Positions 32,659 to 42,260 of a stretch of 64,000 nucleotides of DNA are shown in pieces. Each line of letters opens with the position of its first letter. Positions within the stretch are counted from its first letter, which is position 1. The notes below the pieces were generated by a model. The model was not told where the DNA came from. It was given only the letters and a program-made list of their open reading frames with translations, and made no database searches. Origin of the DNA: Oscillospiraceae bacterium (lineage in GTDB: Bacteria > Bacillota > Clostridia > Oscillospirales > Oscillospiraceae); contig JAISKH010000080.1 in NCBI GenBank assembly GCA_031261325.1, positions 1-64,000 of the forward strand. The letters run 5' to 3'. The position numbers and the translations under genes are program-made.

Positions 32659-33789
32659 ATGCAGAATGAGACAGGACCGGATAATGTTGTTGTTATAAAG
32701 GTGATTGGAGTCGGCGGAGCCGGCAACAACGCCGTAAACAGAATGGTTGAGGACGGCATCATGGGCGTCGAATTTGTCGCGGTCAATACGGACAAGCCCG
32801 CGCTTTCAAACTCCAAAGCCGACCAAAAAATCCAAATCGGCGAAAAACTGACGGCGGGGCAGGGCGCGGGCTCCAATCCCGACGTCGGCAAGAAAGCGGC
32901 GGAGGAAAGCCGCAACGCCATAGCCAAGGCGCTTGAGGATACCGACATGGTGTTCATCGCCGCGGGCATGGGCGGCGGCACGGGCACAGGCGCGTCGCCA
33001 ATCGTCGCGGACATCGCGCGCGAGCAGGGGATACTCACCGTCGGAGTCGTCACAAAGCCGTTCGGCTTTGAGGGCTCGCGCCGTATGCGTCAGGCGGAGG
33101 ACGGAATTCGCGAGCTTCTCGGCAAGGTGGATACGCTGTTCGTAATTCCCAACGACCGTATAAAGTATGTTGACGACAAGATTTCGTTCAAGAACTCTTT
33201 CACGATTGCGGACGGCGTGCTCGCGCAAGCCGTTAACAGCATTTCCGAGCTTGCCACGAAATTCGGCTTTATCAACCTCGACTTTGCGGACATTACCTCC
33301 GTCATGAAGGACGCGGGCGGCGGCGGTCACATCGGCATTGCGCGCGCCTCTGGCAAGGGCAAGGCGGAGGAAGCGGCAAAACAGGCATTCTCCAGTATGC
33401 TTATGGACACGACAATCGACGGCGCAAAGAGCCTTATTCTCAGCGTCGTCGGCTCCGGCGACATGGGGCTTGAGGAAGTCGAAACGGCAATGCAGCTCAT
33501 GACCGAAGCCGCCGACCCGGACGCGAACATCATCTTCGGCACCGCGTTCGACGACAGCGCGGAGGACGAGATTCGCATAACAGTCATAGCCACACGCTTC
33601 GGCGAAGCCGCCGCGCCGATTTCAAAGCCGCTCGCGCCGACGGAGCGCGCGCCGTCCTCGGGCAGTTACTCGTCGAACAGCTACGGCGGCGCATCAACCG
33701 CCGCGGCGACCCCGCGCCCGACCGAGCCGGAGAACCCCCCGGACGACGACCCGTTTGACACGATTCTTAAGATTTTTAACTCGAAATAG
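32659..33789 (+). CDS. ftsZ: Cell division protein FtsZ
   Basis: 376 residues. Tubulin-like GTPase forming the Z ring. The GTP signature GGGTGTG is at 105-111, with KVIGVGGAGNNAVNRM at the start and the T7 loop NLDFADITSVM. After the globular part, a Ser/Pro/Ala-rich linker leads to the conserved C-terminal tail PFDTILKIF that binds membrane tethers. It has its own promoter. No ftsA precedes it; SepF or an unlinked FtsA may anchor the ring. Confidence 0.98.
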   Translation: MQNETGPDNVVVIKVIGVGGAGNNAVNRMVEDGIMGVEFVAVNTDKPALSNSKADQKIQIGEKLTAGQGAGSNPDVGKKAAEESRNAIAKALEDTDMVFIAAGMGGGTGTGASPIVADIAREQGILTVGVVTKPFGFEGSRRMRQAEDGIRELLGKVDTLFVIPNDRIKYVDDKISFKNSFTIADGVLAQAVNSISELATKFGFINLDFADITSVMKDAGGGGHIGIARASGKGKAEEAAKQAFSSMLMDTTIDGAKSLILSVVGSGDMGLEEVETAMQLMTEAADPDANIIFGTAFDDSAEDEIRITVIATRFGEAAAPISKPLAPTERAPSSGSYSSNSYGGASTAAATPRPTEPENPPDDDPFDTILKIFNSK

Positions 33790-33944
33790 GTTATACTAAT
33801 CACCGTGCGCAAATCACGACAAGCCGCAAAACGGAGCATTGAGCATTGAGCGCAACGCGTTCAATGCTTGTGTTCGTTTCGGCGGATTGTGCCGTGTGCA
33901 TTTTTCAGAAAACGAGTTTGGAGCTTAACTATGGAGACAAAACG

Positions 33945-34772
33945 TTGAAACAAATAATAGGAATCGGGCGCGCGATGTACGCCGTGTACGTAAAGCAGCG
34001 TGTATCGCGCGCCGCCGCGTCGCTTGCGTATTTCCTGACAATATCCATATTCCCGCTGCTTATCTGCGTCTCCGCCGTGCTCGGCAGCCTTAACCTGTCG
34101 GAGAACGACGTGTTCTTCCTCTGGCGCGACATTATTCCCGCGCAGGCAATCGGCATAATCGGCGAATTTCTGCAATACGTAAACGGCAACCTCTCCACCG
34201 TCATGGTGTTCGTCGGCATTACGACTATGCTCACCTCGTCCGCCGCCGCGTTCCGCACGATAACGGGCATCATGGGCGACATTCAGGGGCAGAAGCGGTT
34301 CCACGGCATATGGGGACTGCTCTTCGACTTCGCGCTGTCGTTCGGCTTTCTCGCCGTTATCTACGTGTCGGGACTCGTCATAGTCACGGGCGAGTGGTTC
34401 CTGCGCCTGTTGCAAACCAACTTCAGCGTCGGCGACTTCGTGGGTGCGTGGAATTGGATACGCTTCCTGCTGCTGTTCATCGTCATGTTCGTCGTGATAC
34501 TCTGTATCTACAAAGTCTCCGCGCCCAAAACGCGCAAGGGAACGCGCGGCATACGCAGACTTCCCGGCGCGCTCGCGTCGGCGGGATTGCTCGTTGTCGT
34601 CAGCACCGTGTTCTCGCGCCTTATCAGCGGCAGCGTCAAATACGCGGTAGTGTACGGCACGCTCGCGTCGCTGATTATTCTCATGTCGTGGCTGTACATA
34701 TGCGCAATCATTGTCATAATGGGCAACGTGCTCAATATTTGCATAGCAAGGGAGCGAAAGCCCAATGAGTGA
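33945..34772 (+). CDS. YihY/BrkB family membrane protein
   Basis: 275 residues with about six membrane helices. The family pattern is present: RVSRAAASLAYFLTISIFPLLI at the start, TMLTSSAAAFRTI, and RRLPGALASAGLLVVVSTVFSRLISGS with YAVVYGTLASLIILMSWLYI near the end. The biochemical role of this family is not established; it was formerly misnamed RNase BN. The TTG start at 33945 has GGAG eight bases upstream; an in-frame ATG 99 bases earlier has no conserved sequence after it. Overlaps the following gene by 8 bases. Confidence 0.82.
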   Translation: MKQIIGIGRAMYAVYVKQRVSRAAASLAYFLTISIFPLLICVSAVLGSLNLSENDVFFLWRDIIPAQAIGIIGEFLQYVNGNLSTVMVFVGITTMLTSSAAAFRTITGIMGDIQGQKRFHGIWGLLFDFALSFGFLAVIYVSGLVIVTGEWFLRLLQTNFSVGDFVGAWNWIRFLLLFIVMFVVILCIYKVSAPKTRKGTRGIRRLPGALASAGLLVVVSTVFSRLISGSVKYAVVYGTLASLIILMSWLYICAIIVIMGNVLNICIARERKPNE

Positions 34773-35211
34773 TAATATTCCGGACTATCTCAACACAACC
34801 CTGACGGAGCGCGAGCTGGCGGCAATGTCGTCCCTCGGGCTTGCGCATATTGGCGACGCGGTGTTTGAGCTGATGGTGCGCACGCTTATGACGACGCGCG
34901 GCGTTGTAACCGCAAAAAAGCTCCACCGCGCGACCGTGGGCTACGTTTCCGCCCGCGCCCAGTCCGCCGCCATGAGCCGCATACTCCCGCTGCTGACCGA
35001 CAGCGAGCGCGAGACATATATTCGCGGGCGCAACGCGCACGTTAAAACCGTGCCGCGCGGCGCGTCCCACGCGGAGTATCACGCCGCGACGGGACTGGAA
35101 GCGTTATTCGGATACCTGTACTTAAAGGGCAATATCGACCGCGTAAACGCGCTGTTTGACATTGTAATCGACGAGAGCGAGAACGCGGAGGGCGAAGCCG
35201 ATGCCACTTGA
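34765..35211 (+). CDS. mrnC: Mini-ribonuclease III
   Basis: 148 residues. RNase III catalytic domain without the dsRNA-binding domain; matures 23S rRNA in Firmicutes. The signature LAHIGDAVFELMVR carries the catalytic acidic pair, and GRNAHVKTVPRGASHAEYHAATGLEALFGYLYLKG is the second motif region with the terminal Glu. cysS, a common upstream neighbour, is absent. Overlaps RqcH by 11 bases. Confidence 0.93.
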   Translation: MSDNIPDYLNTTLTERELAAMSSLGLAHIGDAVFELMVRTLMTTRGVVTAKKLHRATVGYVSARAQSAAMSRILPLLTDSERETYIRGRNAHVKTVPRGASHAEYHAATGLEALFGYLYLKGNIDRVNALFDIVIDESENAEGEADAT

Positions 35212-36982
35212 CGCAATCTGCCTGTCCGCGGTGCTCGCGGAACTGCGCCCGCGCGTCGTCGGCTCGCGCATTGACAAGTTGCAACAGCCGGAGCGCGACG
35301 AACTGATACTAACCCTGCGCGGCGACGAAACGGTGAAGCTGTTAATCTCCGTCGGCGCGGGAGACGCGCGCTTGCACCTGACCGAAACCGCAATGGAAAA
35401 CCCCGCTCAACCGCCCATGTTCTGTATGCTCCTGCGCAAGCACCTGACAGGTGCGCGCGTCATATCGCTGGAGCAGGAACCGTGCGAGCGCGTCGTCACA
35501 TTCACGCTCAAAACCTCGGACGCGATGGGCGACCCCACCGAAAAACGCCTGATACTCGAACTCATGGGACGCAACTCCAACATCATACTCGCCGACGAGG
35601 ACGGGCGCGTTATCGACTGCGTGCGCCGCGTGGACGAGGAAATGTCAGCCCGCCGCCAAGTCCTGCCCGGGTTGTTTTACCGATTGCCGCCGCCGCAGGA
35701 AAAGCGCGACCCGTTCGCGACGAGCCGCGGCGAGTTCTTCGCCGAATTGACGCGCGCCAACCAAGGCAAAACAATCGACGCGTGGCTGCTCGATACCTTT
35801 ACCGCAATCTCACCGCTGATAGCACGCGAGCTGTCCTACCGCGCATACGGCGACATTGACGCGCGGCTTGAAGCTGCAGTCACCGCCGACAACGGCGAAA
35901 AACTATACAATCAGTATAATTCGCTTATAACCGCCGCGAAAGCCCTGAGCTTCACGCCGACGCTGTTGCACGACGCAAGCGGCAAGCCGAGCGACTTCTC
36001 CTACACCGACATAACCCAGTACGGCGCGCTGTACACAGTATCGCAAGAGCGCGACTTTTCCGCCCTGCTCGAGAGCTATTACACGAAGCGCGCAAATGAA
36101 ACCCGCGCGCGTCAACGCGGCTCCGCCTTGTCCCACAGCATAAAAAACGCCCGAAGTCGCACGGCGCGAAAGCTAGAGGCGCAGCGCGCGGAACTGACCG
36201 CCACGCAAGACCGCGAGTTTCTCCGTCAATCGGGCGACATCATAATGGCGAATCTGCACGTGATGCGCAAGGGGCAATCCCTGCTCCGCGCGGAGGACTT
36301 TTACGGCGCGGAGGAGGGCGCGGAGCGCGAAATCCGCCTGAACCCCCTGAAAACGCCGCAGGAAAACGCCGCGAAATATTACAAAGAGTATACGAAAGCG
36401 AAAACGGCGGAAGCCGTCCTGAATACGCAAATCTCCGCGGGAGAGCGGGAGCTTGCCTATCTCGACAGCGTGCTGCAAGAGCTAGCGACGGCGGAAACCG
36501 AGCGCGACCTCGCCGAAATCCGCCGCGAGCTGGAGGACACGGGCTACATCAAGGCGAAGAAGCCCGATAAGGGCGCAAAAAAATCAAAGCCGTCAAAAAA
36601 GCCCAAATCGCAAGCGTCGTCGCCGCGCGAATACAGAACGGCGTCGGGGCAACTAATCCGCGTCGGGCGCAACAACACGCAAAACGACGAACTCACAAAA
36701 TCCGCGCGCTACAGCGACGTGTGGTTCCACGTTCAAAAGCGGCACGGCTCGCACGTTATCCTAACGCCGGAAGCCGCCGCGAGTGAAGCCGACATTCTCG
36801 AAGCCGCCGCAATCGCCGCCTACTATTCGGAAGCGCGCGACGATACGCGCGTCGCCGTTGACTACTGTTCGCCGAAAAATGTTAAAAAGCCGTCGGGCGC
36901 GCGCCCCGGCATGGTCATATACAACGAGTATAAAACAGTAATCGTCGCGCCGAGGTCGCCTGACGATAAATTAACAAATTAG
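35201..36982 (+). CDS. rqcH: RqcH (Rqc2/NFACT), ribosome quality control factor
   Basis: 593 residues. Binds stalled 50S-peptidyl-tRNA and directs Ala tailing of nascent chains. NFACT-N domain (MPLDAICLSAVLAEL..., LLISVGAGDARLHLT, PPMFCMLLRKHLTGARV), central coiled-coil (about 300-450) and C-terminal NFACT-R domain (SGQLIRVGRNNTQNDELT, DVWFHVQKRHGSHVIL, VDYCSPKNVKKPSGARPGMVIY) are all present. A Lys/Ser-rich linker lies at about 455-475. Formerly annotated fibronectin-binding protein A. Confidence 0.95.
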   Translation: MPLDAICLSAVLAELRPRVVGSRIDKLQQPERDELILTLRGDETVKLLISVGAGDARLHLTETAMENPAQPPMFCMLLRKHLTGARVISLEQEPCERVVTFTLKTSDAMGDPTEKRLILELMGRNSNIILADEDGRVIDCVRRVDEEMSARRQVLPGLFYRLPPPQEKRDPFATSRGEFFAELTRANQGKTIDAWLLDTFTAISPLIARELSYRAYGDIDARLEAAVTADNGEKLYNQYNSLITAAKALSFTPTLLHDASGKPSDFSYTDITQYGALYTVSQERDFSALLESYYTKRANETRARQRGSALSHSIKNARSRTARKLEAQRAELTATQDREFLRQSGDIIMANLHVMRKGQSLLRAEDFYGAEEGAEREIRLNPLKTPQENAAKYYKEYTKAKTAEAVLNTQISAGERELAYLDSVLQELATAETERDLAEIRRELEDTGYIKAKKPDKGAKKSKPSKKPKSQASSPREYRTASGQLIRVGRNNTQNDELTKSARYSDVWFHVQKRHGSHVILTPEAAASEADILEAAAIAAYYSEARDDTRVAVDYCSPKNVKKPSGARPGMVIYNEYKTVIVAPRSPDDKLTN

Positions 36983-37066
36983 TCTTTTCTTATACTCAAC
37001 CTTCGTGTATAATGAGAGTTAAAAGTTAAAACCCGCGTACCGCGCGTCTTGAAAGGATTTTGAATA

Positions 37067-37822
37067 ATGGACGAAAACGAACTTAAATTAACGGGTTCCG
37101 CGTCGGAGCTGAACGCCGAAACGGCAATCGACGACGAGGACCCCGGTGAATACGGTAGCATTGAGAGCAAGTACTATATAGAAAAGCTCCTGCGCGAAGC
37201 GGCGTATCGCATACCCGAGCCGGAACCCGAGCCGGAAGAGGAAGAGGACGTGATACCCGAAACAAGCATTAAAATGGAAGTCTACGACTGGATTCAATGC
37301 ATCGTCGGCACAATCCTGTTCGTCGTCCTCGCGTTTATGTTCATCGGTCGGCAAATCGGCGTCGTCGGCGACTCCATGCTGCAAACCCTGCACCAAGAGG
37401 ATAAACTCATCATCTCGAACTTCCTCTACACGCCCGATAACGGCGACGTCGTAATCATCAAAACCGAGGAATTTGGCGACACCCCAATTGTTAAGCGCGT
37501 CATTGCCGTCGGCGGGCAGACGATTGACATAAACTTTGACACGCACGAGGTGACGGTTAACGGCAAGGTGCTCTATGAGCCGTATATCAACGAGCCGACG
37601 CGCAACAGAGAAAACTTCGCGGGACCCGTAACGGTTCCCGAGGGCTACGTGTTCTGCATGGGCGATAACCGCAATTACTCCACGGACAGCCGCGACGACC
37701 GCGTTGGTTTGATAGACACACGCGATATTCTCGGAAAGGTTTACATGGTACTTATCCCCGCCAAGGACGAATTCGGCATACGCGACTGGGCGCGCATAGG
37801 CTCCGTGTATAAATACGATTAA
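37067..37822 (+). CDS. lepB: Signal peptidase I with acidic N-terminal extension
   Basis: 251 residues. Membrane-bound protease that removes signal peptides. Catalytic Ser103 (VVGDSM) and Lys143 (VKRVIAVGG) are present, with GDVVII and MGDNRNYSTDSR. The one membrane helix is at about 76-94. The first 70 residues are an unusual cytoplasmic extension, highly acidic with EPEPEPEEEEDV, not found in classic LepB. The ATG at 37067 follows GAAAGGA. It lies three bases before rbgA; lepB-rbgA-rnhB-yraN is a common Firmicutes string. Confidence 0.95.
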   Translation: MDENELKLTGSASELNAETAIDDEDPGEYGSIESKYYIEKLLREAAYRIPEPEPEPEEEEDVIPETSIKMEVYDWIQCIVGTILFVVLAFMFIGRQIGVVGDSMLQTLHQEDKLIISNFLYTPDNGDVVIIKTEEFGDTPIVKRVIAVGGQTIDINFDTHEVTVNGKVLYEPYINEPTRNRENFAGPVTVPEGYVFCMGDNRNYSTDSRDDRVGLIDTRDILGKVYMVLIPAKDEFGIRDWARIGSVYKYD

Positions 37823-37824
37823 CA

Positions 37825-38682
37825 ATGGAAGAACTGAATATACAATGGTTCCCCGGTCACATGACAAAGGCGCGTCGGCAGATAACTGCCGACAGCAAGC
37901 TTGTGGACGCGGTGTGCGAGGTCATAGACGCGCGAATCCCGCGCGCGTCGCGCAATCCCGACGTTGCGGACATTACGCTGGAAAAGCCGCGCCTTATCGT
38001 CATGAGCCGCATCGACCAAGCGGACCCCGCCGTCACAAAGCTGTGGAACGAACACTTCCGCCTGCGCGGGGAAGCCGTCATTGAGGTCGATTGCAAAACG
38101 GGACACGGGGTGCAGGGCTTCCCGTCCGCCGTGCGCGCGCTGCTGCGGCACGAGCTGGAACGCCGCGCCGAAAAGGGACAGTCCGGGCGCGCAATCCGCG
38201 TTATGGTCGTCGGCGTGCCGAATGTCGGCAAATCCTCATTCATCAACCGCGTGGCGCGGCGCAAGGCGGCGCATTCCTCCGACAAGCCGGGAGTTACGCG
38301 CGGCAGACAATGGATAACCGTGGACAGCGGACTGGAGCTGCTCGACACGCCCGGAATCCTCTGGCCGAAGTTTGACGACAAAATTATCGGCGAAAACCTC
38401 GCCTTCACGGGCGCGGTGCGCGACGAAATATTGGACGCGGAATCGCTCGGCGCGAACCTGCTCGCGCGGCTTTCCGTCGCATACCCGAAAAGCGTCACCG
38501 AACGCTACGGCATCGTACTGTCGGAGGACGGCTTCGCGATGCTCACCGCACTTGCCAAGCGGCGCGGCTTCCTGCTCTCGGGCGGCGAATGCGACCTGCT
38601 ACGCGCGGCGAATATCCTGCTCGACGAATTTCGCGGCGGCAAGCTCGGGCGCGTGTCGCTCGAAAAACCGGAGGCGCTATGA
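37825..38682 (+). CDS. rbgA: Ribosome biogenesis GTPase RbgA (YlqF)
   Basis: 285 residues. Circularly permuted GTPase needed for late 50S assembly. [12 protein letters not shown] at the start and [11 protein letters not shown] are family features; G1 is [12 protein letters not shown] (130-141), G2 region KPGVTRG, and G3 DTPG (174-177). The G4 motif, normally NKxD, reads S61-R-I-D64, which is a clear deviation in guanine recognition. The C-terminal ANTAR-like domain is present. Overlaps rnhB by 4 bases. Confidence 0.93.
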   Translation: MEELNIQWFPGHMTKARRQITADSKLVDAVCEVIDARIPRASRNPDVADITLEKPRLIVMSRIDQADPAVTKLWNEHFRLRGEAVIEVDCKTGHGVQGFPSAVRALLRHELERRAEKGQSGRAIRVMVVGVPNVGKSSFINRVARRKAAHSSDKPGVTRGRQWITVDSGLELLDTPGILWPKFDDKIIGENLAFTGAVRDEILDAESLGANLLARLSVAYPKSVTERYGIVLSEDGFAMLTALAKRRGFLLSGGECDLLRAANILLDEFRGGKLGRVSLEKPEAL

Positions 38683-39299
38683 AAACCGAAAAGAACGAAA
38701 ACATCAACTGGTGGCAGACGGAAAACGCTCTCTTTGACGAGGGTTGGAGCATAATATGCGGCGTTGACGAAGCTGGGCGCGGACCTCTCGCGGGTCCGGT
38801 ATTCGCCGCCGCCGTCATACTCCCGCGCGGACTGCTCATCGCGGGTCTGGACGACTCCAAAAAGCTCACGCCGAAAAAGCGCGAACGTCTCTACGACGAA
38901 ATCCGCGAGTTCGCAACCGCATACGCGATAGCTTCCGCAAGCCCGCTGGAAATCGACGAGCTGAATATCCTGAACGCCACATATCTCGCGATGAATCGCG
39001 CTATAGCCGCGCTTGACATTCCGCCCGAGCTTGCCGTTATCGACGGCAACCGCGCGACGGGCATTGCCGTCGCAAACCGCACTCTCGTCGGCGGGGACGG
39101 CAAATCGGCGCAAATCGCCGCCGCGTCCGTGCTCGCAAAGGTCGCGCGAGACCGCCTGATGCTCCAACTCGCCGAGCAATACCCCGGTTACGGCTTTGAG
39201 CGGCACAAGGGCTACGGCACCGACGCGCATTACGCCGCGCTACGCGAGCTTGGCGCGTGCGACATTCACCGCCGCTCGTTCCTGAGGAAACTGTATTGA
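38679..39299 (+). CDS. rnhB: Ribonuclease HII
   Basis: 206 residues. Cleaves RNA in RNA-DNA hybrids, including single ribonucleotides. The active site [19 protein letters not shown], the ELAVIDGN segment with a catalytic Asp, and [12 protein letters not shown] with the final acidic residue are visible, then HKGYGT. The ATG overlaps the rbgA stop. The frame continues upstream inside rbgA without conserved residues. Confidence 0.96.
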   Translation: MKTEKNENINWWQTENALFDEGWSIICGVDEAGRGPLAGPVFAAAVILPRGLLIAGLDDSKKLTPKKRERLYDEIREFATAYAIASASPLEIDELNILNATYLAMNRAIAALDIPPELAVIDGNRATGIAVANRTLVGGDGKSAQIAAASVLAKVARDRLMLQLAEQYPGYGFERHKGYGTDAHYAALRELGACDIHRRSFLRKLY

Positions 39300-39667
39300 A
39301 CATATCAAAAACTACGTCAGTACTCGGCGCGTGGGGAGAAGCCGTCGCGCTCGAAAAAATGGTGTCACTCGGCTATGTGCCCGTCGCGTCGCAGTACCAC
39401 TCGCGTTACGGCGAAATTGACCTGATAGTGCAAAACGAACGATACCTCGTGTTTGTGGAGGTCAAGCTCCGCCGCGACGCGCAGTTTGCCGAAGCGCGCG
39501 AGTTCGTCAGCAAATCCAAGCAGCGCAAGCTCCGCATGACCGCGCAAATGTACCTCGTCGCGCATGAGACGAAACTTCAGCCGCGCTTTGACGTGGTGGA
39601 GATATACGCGCGCGACGGCGTTAAAACCAAGAACCCGATAGTCAACGTGCTAGAAAACGCGTTTTAA
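39296..39667 (+). CDS. yraN: YraN family (UPF0102) endonuclease-like protein
   Basis: 123 residues. Holliday-junction resolvase/nuclease-like fold; role unknown. The catalytic pattern is present: [12 protein letters not shown], then [22 protein letters not shown], and [15 protein letters not shown] start at 39296 follows GAGGAA and overlaps the rnhB stop; the 14-codon upstream extension lies in rnhB. Confidence 0.9.
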   Translation: MNISKTTSVLGAWGEAVALEKMVSLGYVPVASQYHSRYGEIDLIVQNERYLVFVEVKLRRDAQFAEAREFVSKSKQRKLRMTAQMYLVAHETKLQPRFDVVEIYARDGVKTKNPIVNVLENAF

Positions 39668-39703
39668 CGGGCAACCAACTAAACAGCAAAAGAGGTAATT
39701 GTA

Positions 39704-41185
39704 ATGAAGTACATAAGCACACGCGACTCCGCGCTTCACATCTCGGCGGCGGAAGCCATCTCGCGCGGACTCTCGCACGACGGCGGACTGTTCGTCCCCG
39801 AATCGCTCCCGGAATTGAAGCTTGACGCGGTGGAAAAGCTCATTCCGCTCGCATACGCCGAGCGCGCCGCATATATAATGAAGATGTTCCTTGAGGACTT
39901 TACTGAATCTGAGCTGCGCGACTTCACGACCAAGGCGTACAGCGCGGAGAAGTTCGACCACCCGCAGGTCGCGCCCGTTCACTCAATCGACGGCACGACG
40001 CACTTTCTCGAGCTGTGGCACGGTCCCACGAGCGCGTTCAAGGACATGGCGCTGCAAATGCTGCCGCACTTCCTCACAGCGTCGCTGACCAAAACGGGCG
40101 AGACGCGCCGCGCCTGTATCCTCGTCGCAACGTCTGGCGACACGGGCAAAGCCGCGCTGGAGGGCTTCCGCGACGTTCCGAATACGCGCATAATGGTGTT
40201 TTACCCGCGCGACGGCGTGTCGGAAGTGCAAAAGAAGCAAATGACGACGCAGGAGGGCGCCAACGTCGGCGTGACCTCCGTCGAGGGCAACTTTGACGAC
40301 GCGCAGTCGGGCGTAAAAGCGATATTCTCCGACGAGCAATTGCGCGACGAGCTGTCGGGCAAGGGCTGGTTCCTCTCGTCCGCGAACTCCATCAACTGGG
40401 GACGGCTCCTCCCGCAAATAGTCTACTATTACTCCGCTTATTGCGACCTAGTAAAGTCAGGCGCAATCAAGCTCGGCGACGCAATCAATTTCTGCGTTCC
40501 GACGGGCAACTTCGGCAATATCCTCGCGGGTTATTACGCAAAGAAAATGGGTCTGCCAATCGCGAAGCTGCTCTGCGCGTCAAACCGCAATTTCGTGCTC
40601 GATACGTTCATCAAGTCGGGTACTTACGATTTAAGAACGCGCAAATTCCACACAACAACGTCTCCGTCAATGGACATTCTCGTGTCCTCCAATCTTGAGC
40701 GGCTGATATTCGACCTGTCGGGAAATGACAGCAAATATACCGCGTCAAAGCTGAAAAACAAGAAATATTACAAGGTCAACGACAAGATTCGCGCCAAGCT
40801 GCACGAAACCTTCGTCGGCGGGCATTGCGACGACGCGCGCACAAAAGACACAATCGCCGACGTATTTGCCAAGCACAAATACCTCATCGACACGCACACA
40901 GCCGTAGCCCTCGCGGTGCTGAACGACTACCGCAAGGACACGGGCGACAATACCCAAACCGTCGTAGTCTCAACGGCAAGCCCGTTCAAGTTCTGTGACG
41001 CGGTGCTGGACGCGTTGGGTAAGCTCGGCAGCGAAACGGGGCTTGACCTTGTGGATAAGCTCGCGGAGGTCACGGGAAACCCGATACCCGCCCCGCTCGC
41101 GTCCTTGCGCGGCAAGCCTGAACGCTTTACCGATTGCGTCGCGAAAACGGAGCTGCTCGGCGCGGTTCGCGACTTTCTCAAATAA
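39704..41185 (+). CDS. thrC: Threonine synthase
   Basis: 493 residues, the long (enteric/yeast-like) form. Converts O-phosphohomoserine to threonine with PLP. The N terminus KYISTRDSALHISAAEAISRGLSHDGGLFVP is typical, PLP binds K113 in TSAFKDMALQ, and ATSGDTGKAALEGF and VPTGNFGNILAGYYAKKMG follow. Monocistronic with AGAGG upstream; thrB and hom are not here. Confidence 0.96.
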   Translation: MKYISTRDSALHISAAEAISRGLSHDGGLFVPESLPELKLDAVEKLIPLAYAERAAYIMKMFLEDFTESELRDFTTKAYSAEKFDHPQVAPVHSIDGTTHFLELWHGPTSAFKDMALQMLPHFLTASLTKTGETRRACILVATSGDTGKAALEGFRDVPNTRIMVFYPRDGVSEVQKKQMTTQEGANVGVTSVEGNFDDAQSGVKAIFSDEQLRDELSGKGWFLSSANSINWGRLLPQIVYYYSAYCDLVKSGAIKLGDAINFCVPTGNFGNILAGYYAKKMGLPIAKLLCASNRNFVLDTFIKSGTYDLRTRKFHTTTSPSMDILVSSNLERLIFDLSGNDSKYTASKLKNKKYYKVNDKIRAKLHETFVGGHCDDARTKDTIADVFAKHKYLIDTHTAVALAVLNDYRKDTGDNTQTVVVSTASPFKFCDAVLDALGKLGSETGLDLVDKLAEVTGNPIPAPLASLRGKPERFTDCVAKTELLGAVRDFLK

Positions 41186-41189
41186 CCAC

Positions 41190-41225
41190 AAAAATTCGGC
41201 GGGGGGAATAAAACCCCTCGCCGAA
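41190..41225. terminator. Terminator between thrC and the DUF1540 gene
   Basis: Stem TTCGGCG-GGGG / CCCC-CGCCGAA with one wobble. The T run (TTTTT) is on the minus strand, so it best serves the DUF1540 gene; it may also stop thrC transcripts. Confidence 0.72.
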
Positions 41226-41279
41226 CAAAGTTAACGCGAAACCGCGCGTATTGCGGCTCCTAAAACTTAGTCTCTAATC

Positions 41280-41447
41280 CTAGTCTCTCGCCTTATACGT
41301 CCCGCAGAACGTCTCCGTTTTCTTTGAAGCTGTCGGAGCCTCAACGGTGATTGTCTCGGCGCAGCAGCAGTTGTCGCTCTCGTGGTATTTGCACGTCATG
41401 ACCTCGCAGCCGACGCCGTAAAGCGTATCCTTATTATTATCCGTCAT
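41280..41447 (-). CDS. DUF1540 family Cys-rich small protein
   Basis: 55 residues. It shows the DUF1540 pattern of conserved cysteines: GCEVMTCKYHESDNCCCAETITV and then ETFCGTYKARD. Function unknown; a metal-binding or sporulation-related role is often suggested for such proteins but is not shown. The ATG at 41447 has GAGGAG nine bases upstream. It lies alone on the minus strand, convergent to thrC and divergent from the metallophosphoesterase. It has one more Cys in a row (CCC) than usual. Confidence 0.88.
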   Translation of the reverse strand: MTDNNKDTLYGVGCEVMTCKYHESDNCCCAETITVEAPTASKKTETFCGTYKARD

Positions 41448-41536
41448 CTTTTCGTTCTCCTCTCAAAGTTCGCAATCGAACAACCATATTGTTAGCCGCA
41501 AAACCTCCGCCTATTCACAGAGAAAGGAACATCAAC

Positions 41537-42259
41537 ATGGCACTTTTCGCAATCGGCGACCTGCACCTCTCGCTCGCGTCCGAAAAACCCATGGACGTGT
41601 TCGGCGGCGGTTGGGAGGGATATGTTGACAAAATTAAACTCGGGTTTGAGCGCGTCGCGCCCGACGATACCGTTATTCTCTGCGGCGACCTGTCGTGGGG
41701 CATGACAATAAATGAAAGTCTTGCGGATTTTCGCTTCATCGGCGAGCTGCCGGGCAAGAAAATAATCCTAAAGGGCAACCACGACTATTGGTTTGAGACT
41801 GTCGCCAAGGCAAAGAAATTCTTCGAGCAAAACGACATTCCGAACATTGAAATCCTGAACAACAACCACTTCATCTACGACGAGGGCGCGGCGCGCGTCG
41901 CCATATGCGGCACTCGCGGCTGGCTGTACGACGAGAATATGGACGGCACGCACAACGGCAAAATCATGGCGCGCGAGGTAATACGGCTTGAAGCGTCGCT
42001 CAAGTCCGCGCCGCCCGACGCGGGAAAAATCTGCTTCTTCCATTACCCGCCGCGTTTTAAGAACTACGTGTGCGCGGATATAATCGCGGTCATGGAGCAA
42101 TACGGCGTAAAACGCTGCTGGTACGGGCATATTCACGGCGCGGCGCACAGGTTCGCCGTCACGGGAACGGCAGACGGGATAGAATATAACATGGTATCCG
42201 CAGATTACTTGAAATTTATCCCGCAAAGGGTTTGCTTTTCTCAGACACATATGTTATAA
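41537..42259 (+). CDS. Calcineurin-like metallophosphoesterase
   Basis: 240 residues. Metal ligands are in order: AIGDLHLS, CGDLSWG, KGNHDYWFE, FHYPPR and YGHIHGA, a complete calcineurin-like set. Substrate unknown. The ATG follows AAGGAAC at 8 bases. Its stop codon lies inside the -10 box of the tig promoter. Confidence 0.88.
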   Translation: MALFAIGDLHLSLASEKPMDVFGGGWEGYVDKIKLGFERVAPDDTVILCGDLSWGMTINESLADFRFIGELPGKKIILKGNHDYWFETVAKAKKFFEQNDIPNIEILNNNHFIYDEGAARVAICGTRGWLYDENMDGTHNGKIMAREVIRLEASLKSAPPDAGKICFFHYPPRFKNYVCADIIAVMEQYGVKRCWYGHIHGAAHRFAVTGTADGIEYNMVSADYLKFIPQRVCFSQTHML

Positions 42260-42260
42260 T
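42232..42260 (+). promoter_or_regulatory. tig promoter
   Basis: TTGCTT, 17-base spacer, perfect TATAAT that includes the stop codon of the upstream gene. Confidence 0.6.

Noticed and set aside
33846..33944. Longer start for the YihY-type protein at 33846
   Set aside because: The added residues are not family-like and cover an intergenic hairpin; TTG 33945 has a good ribosome site.
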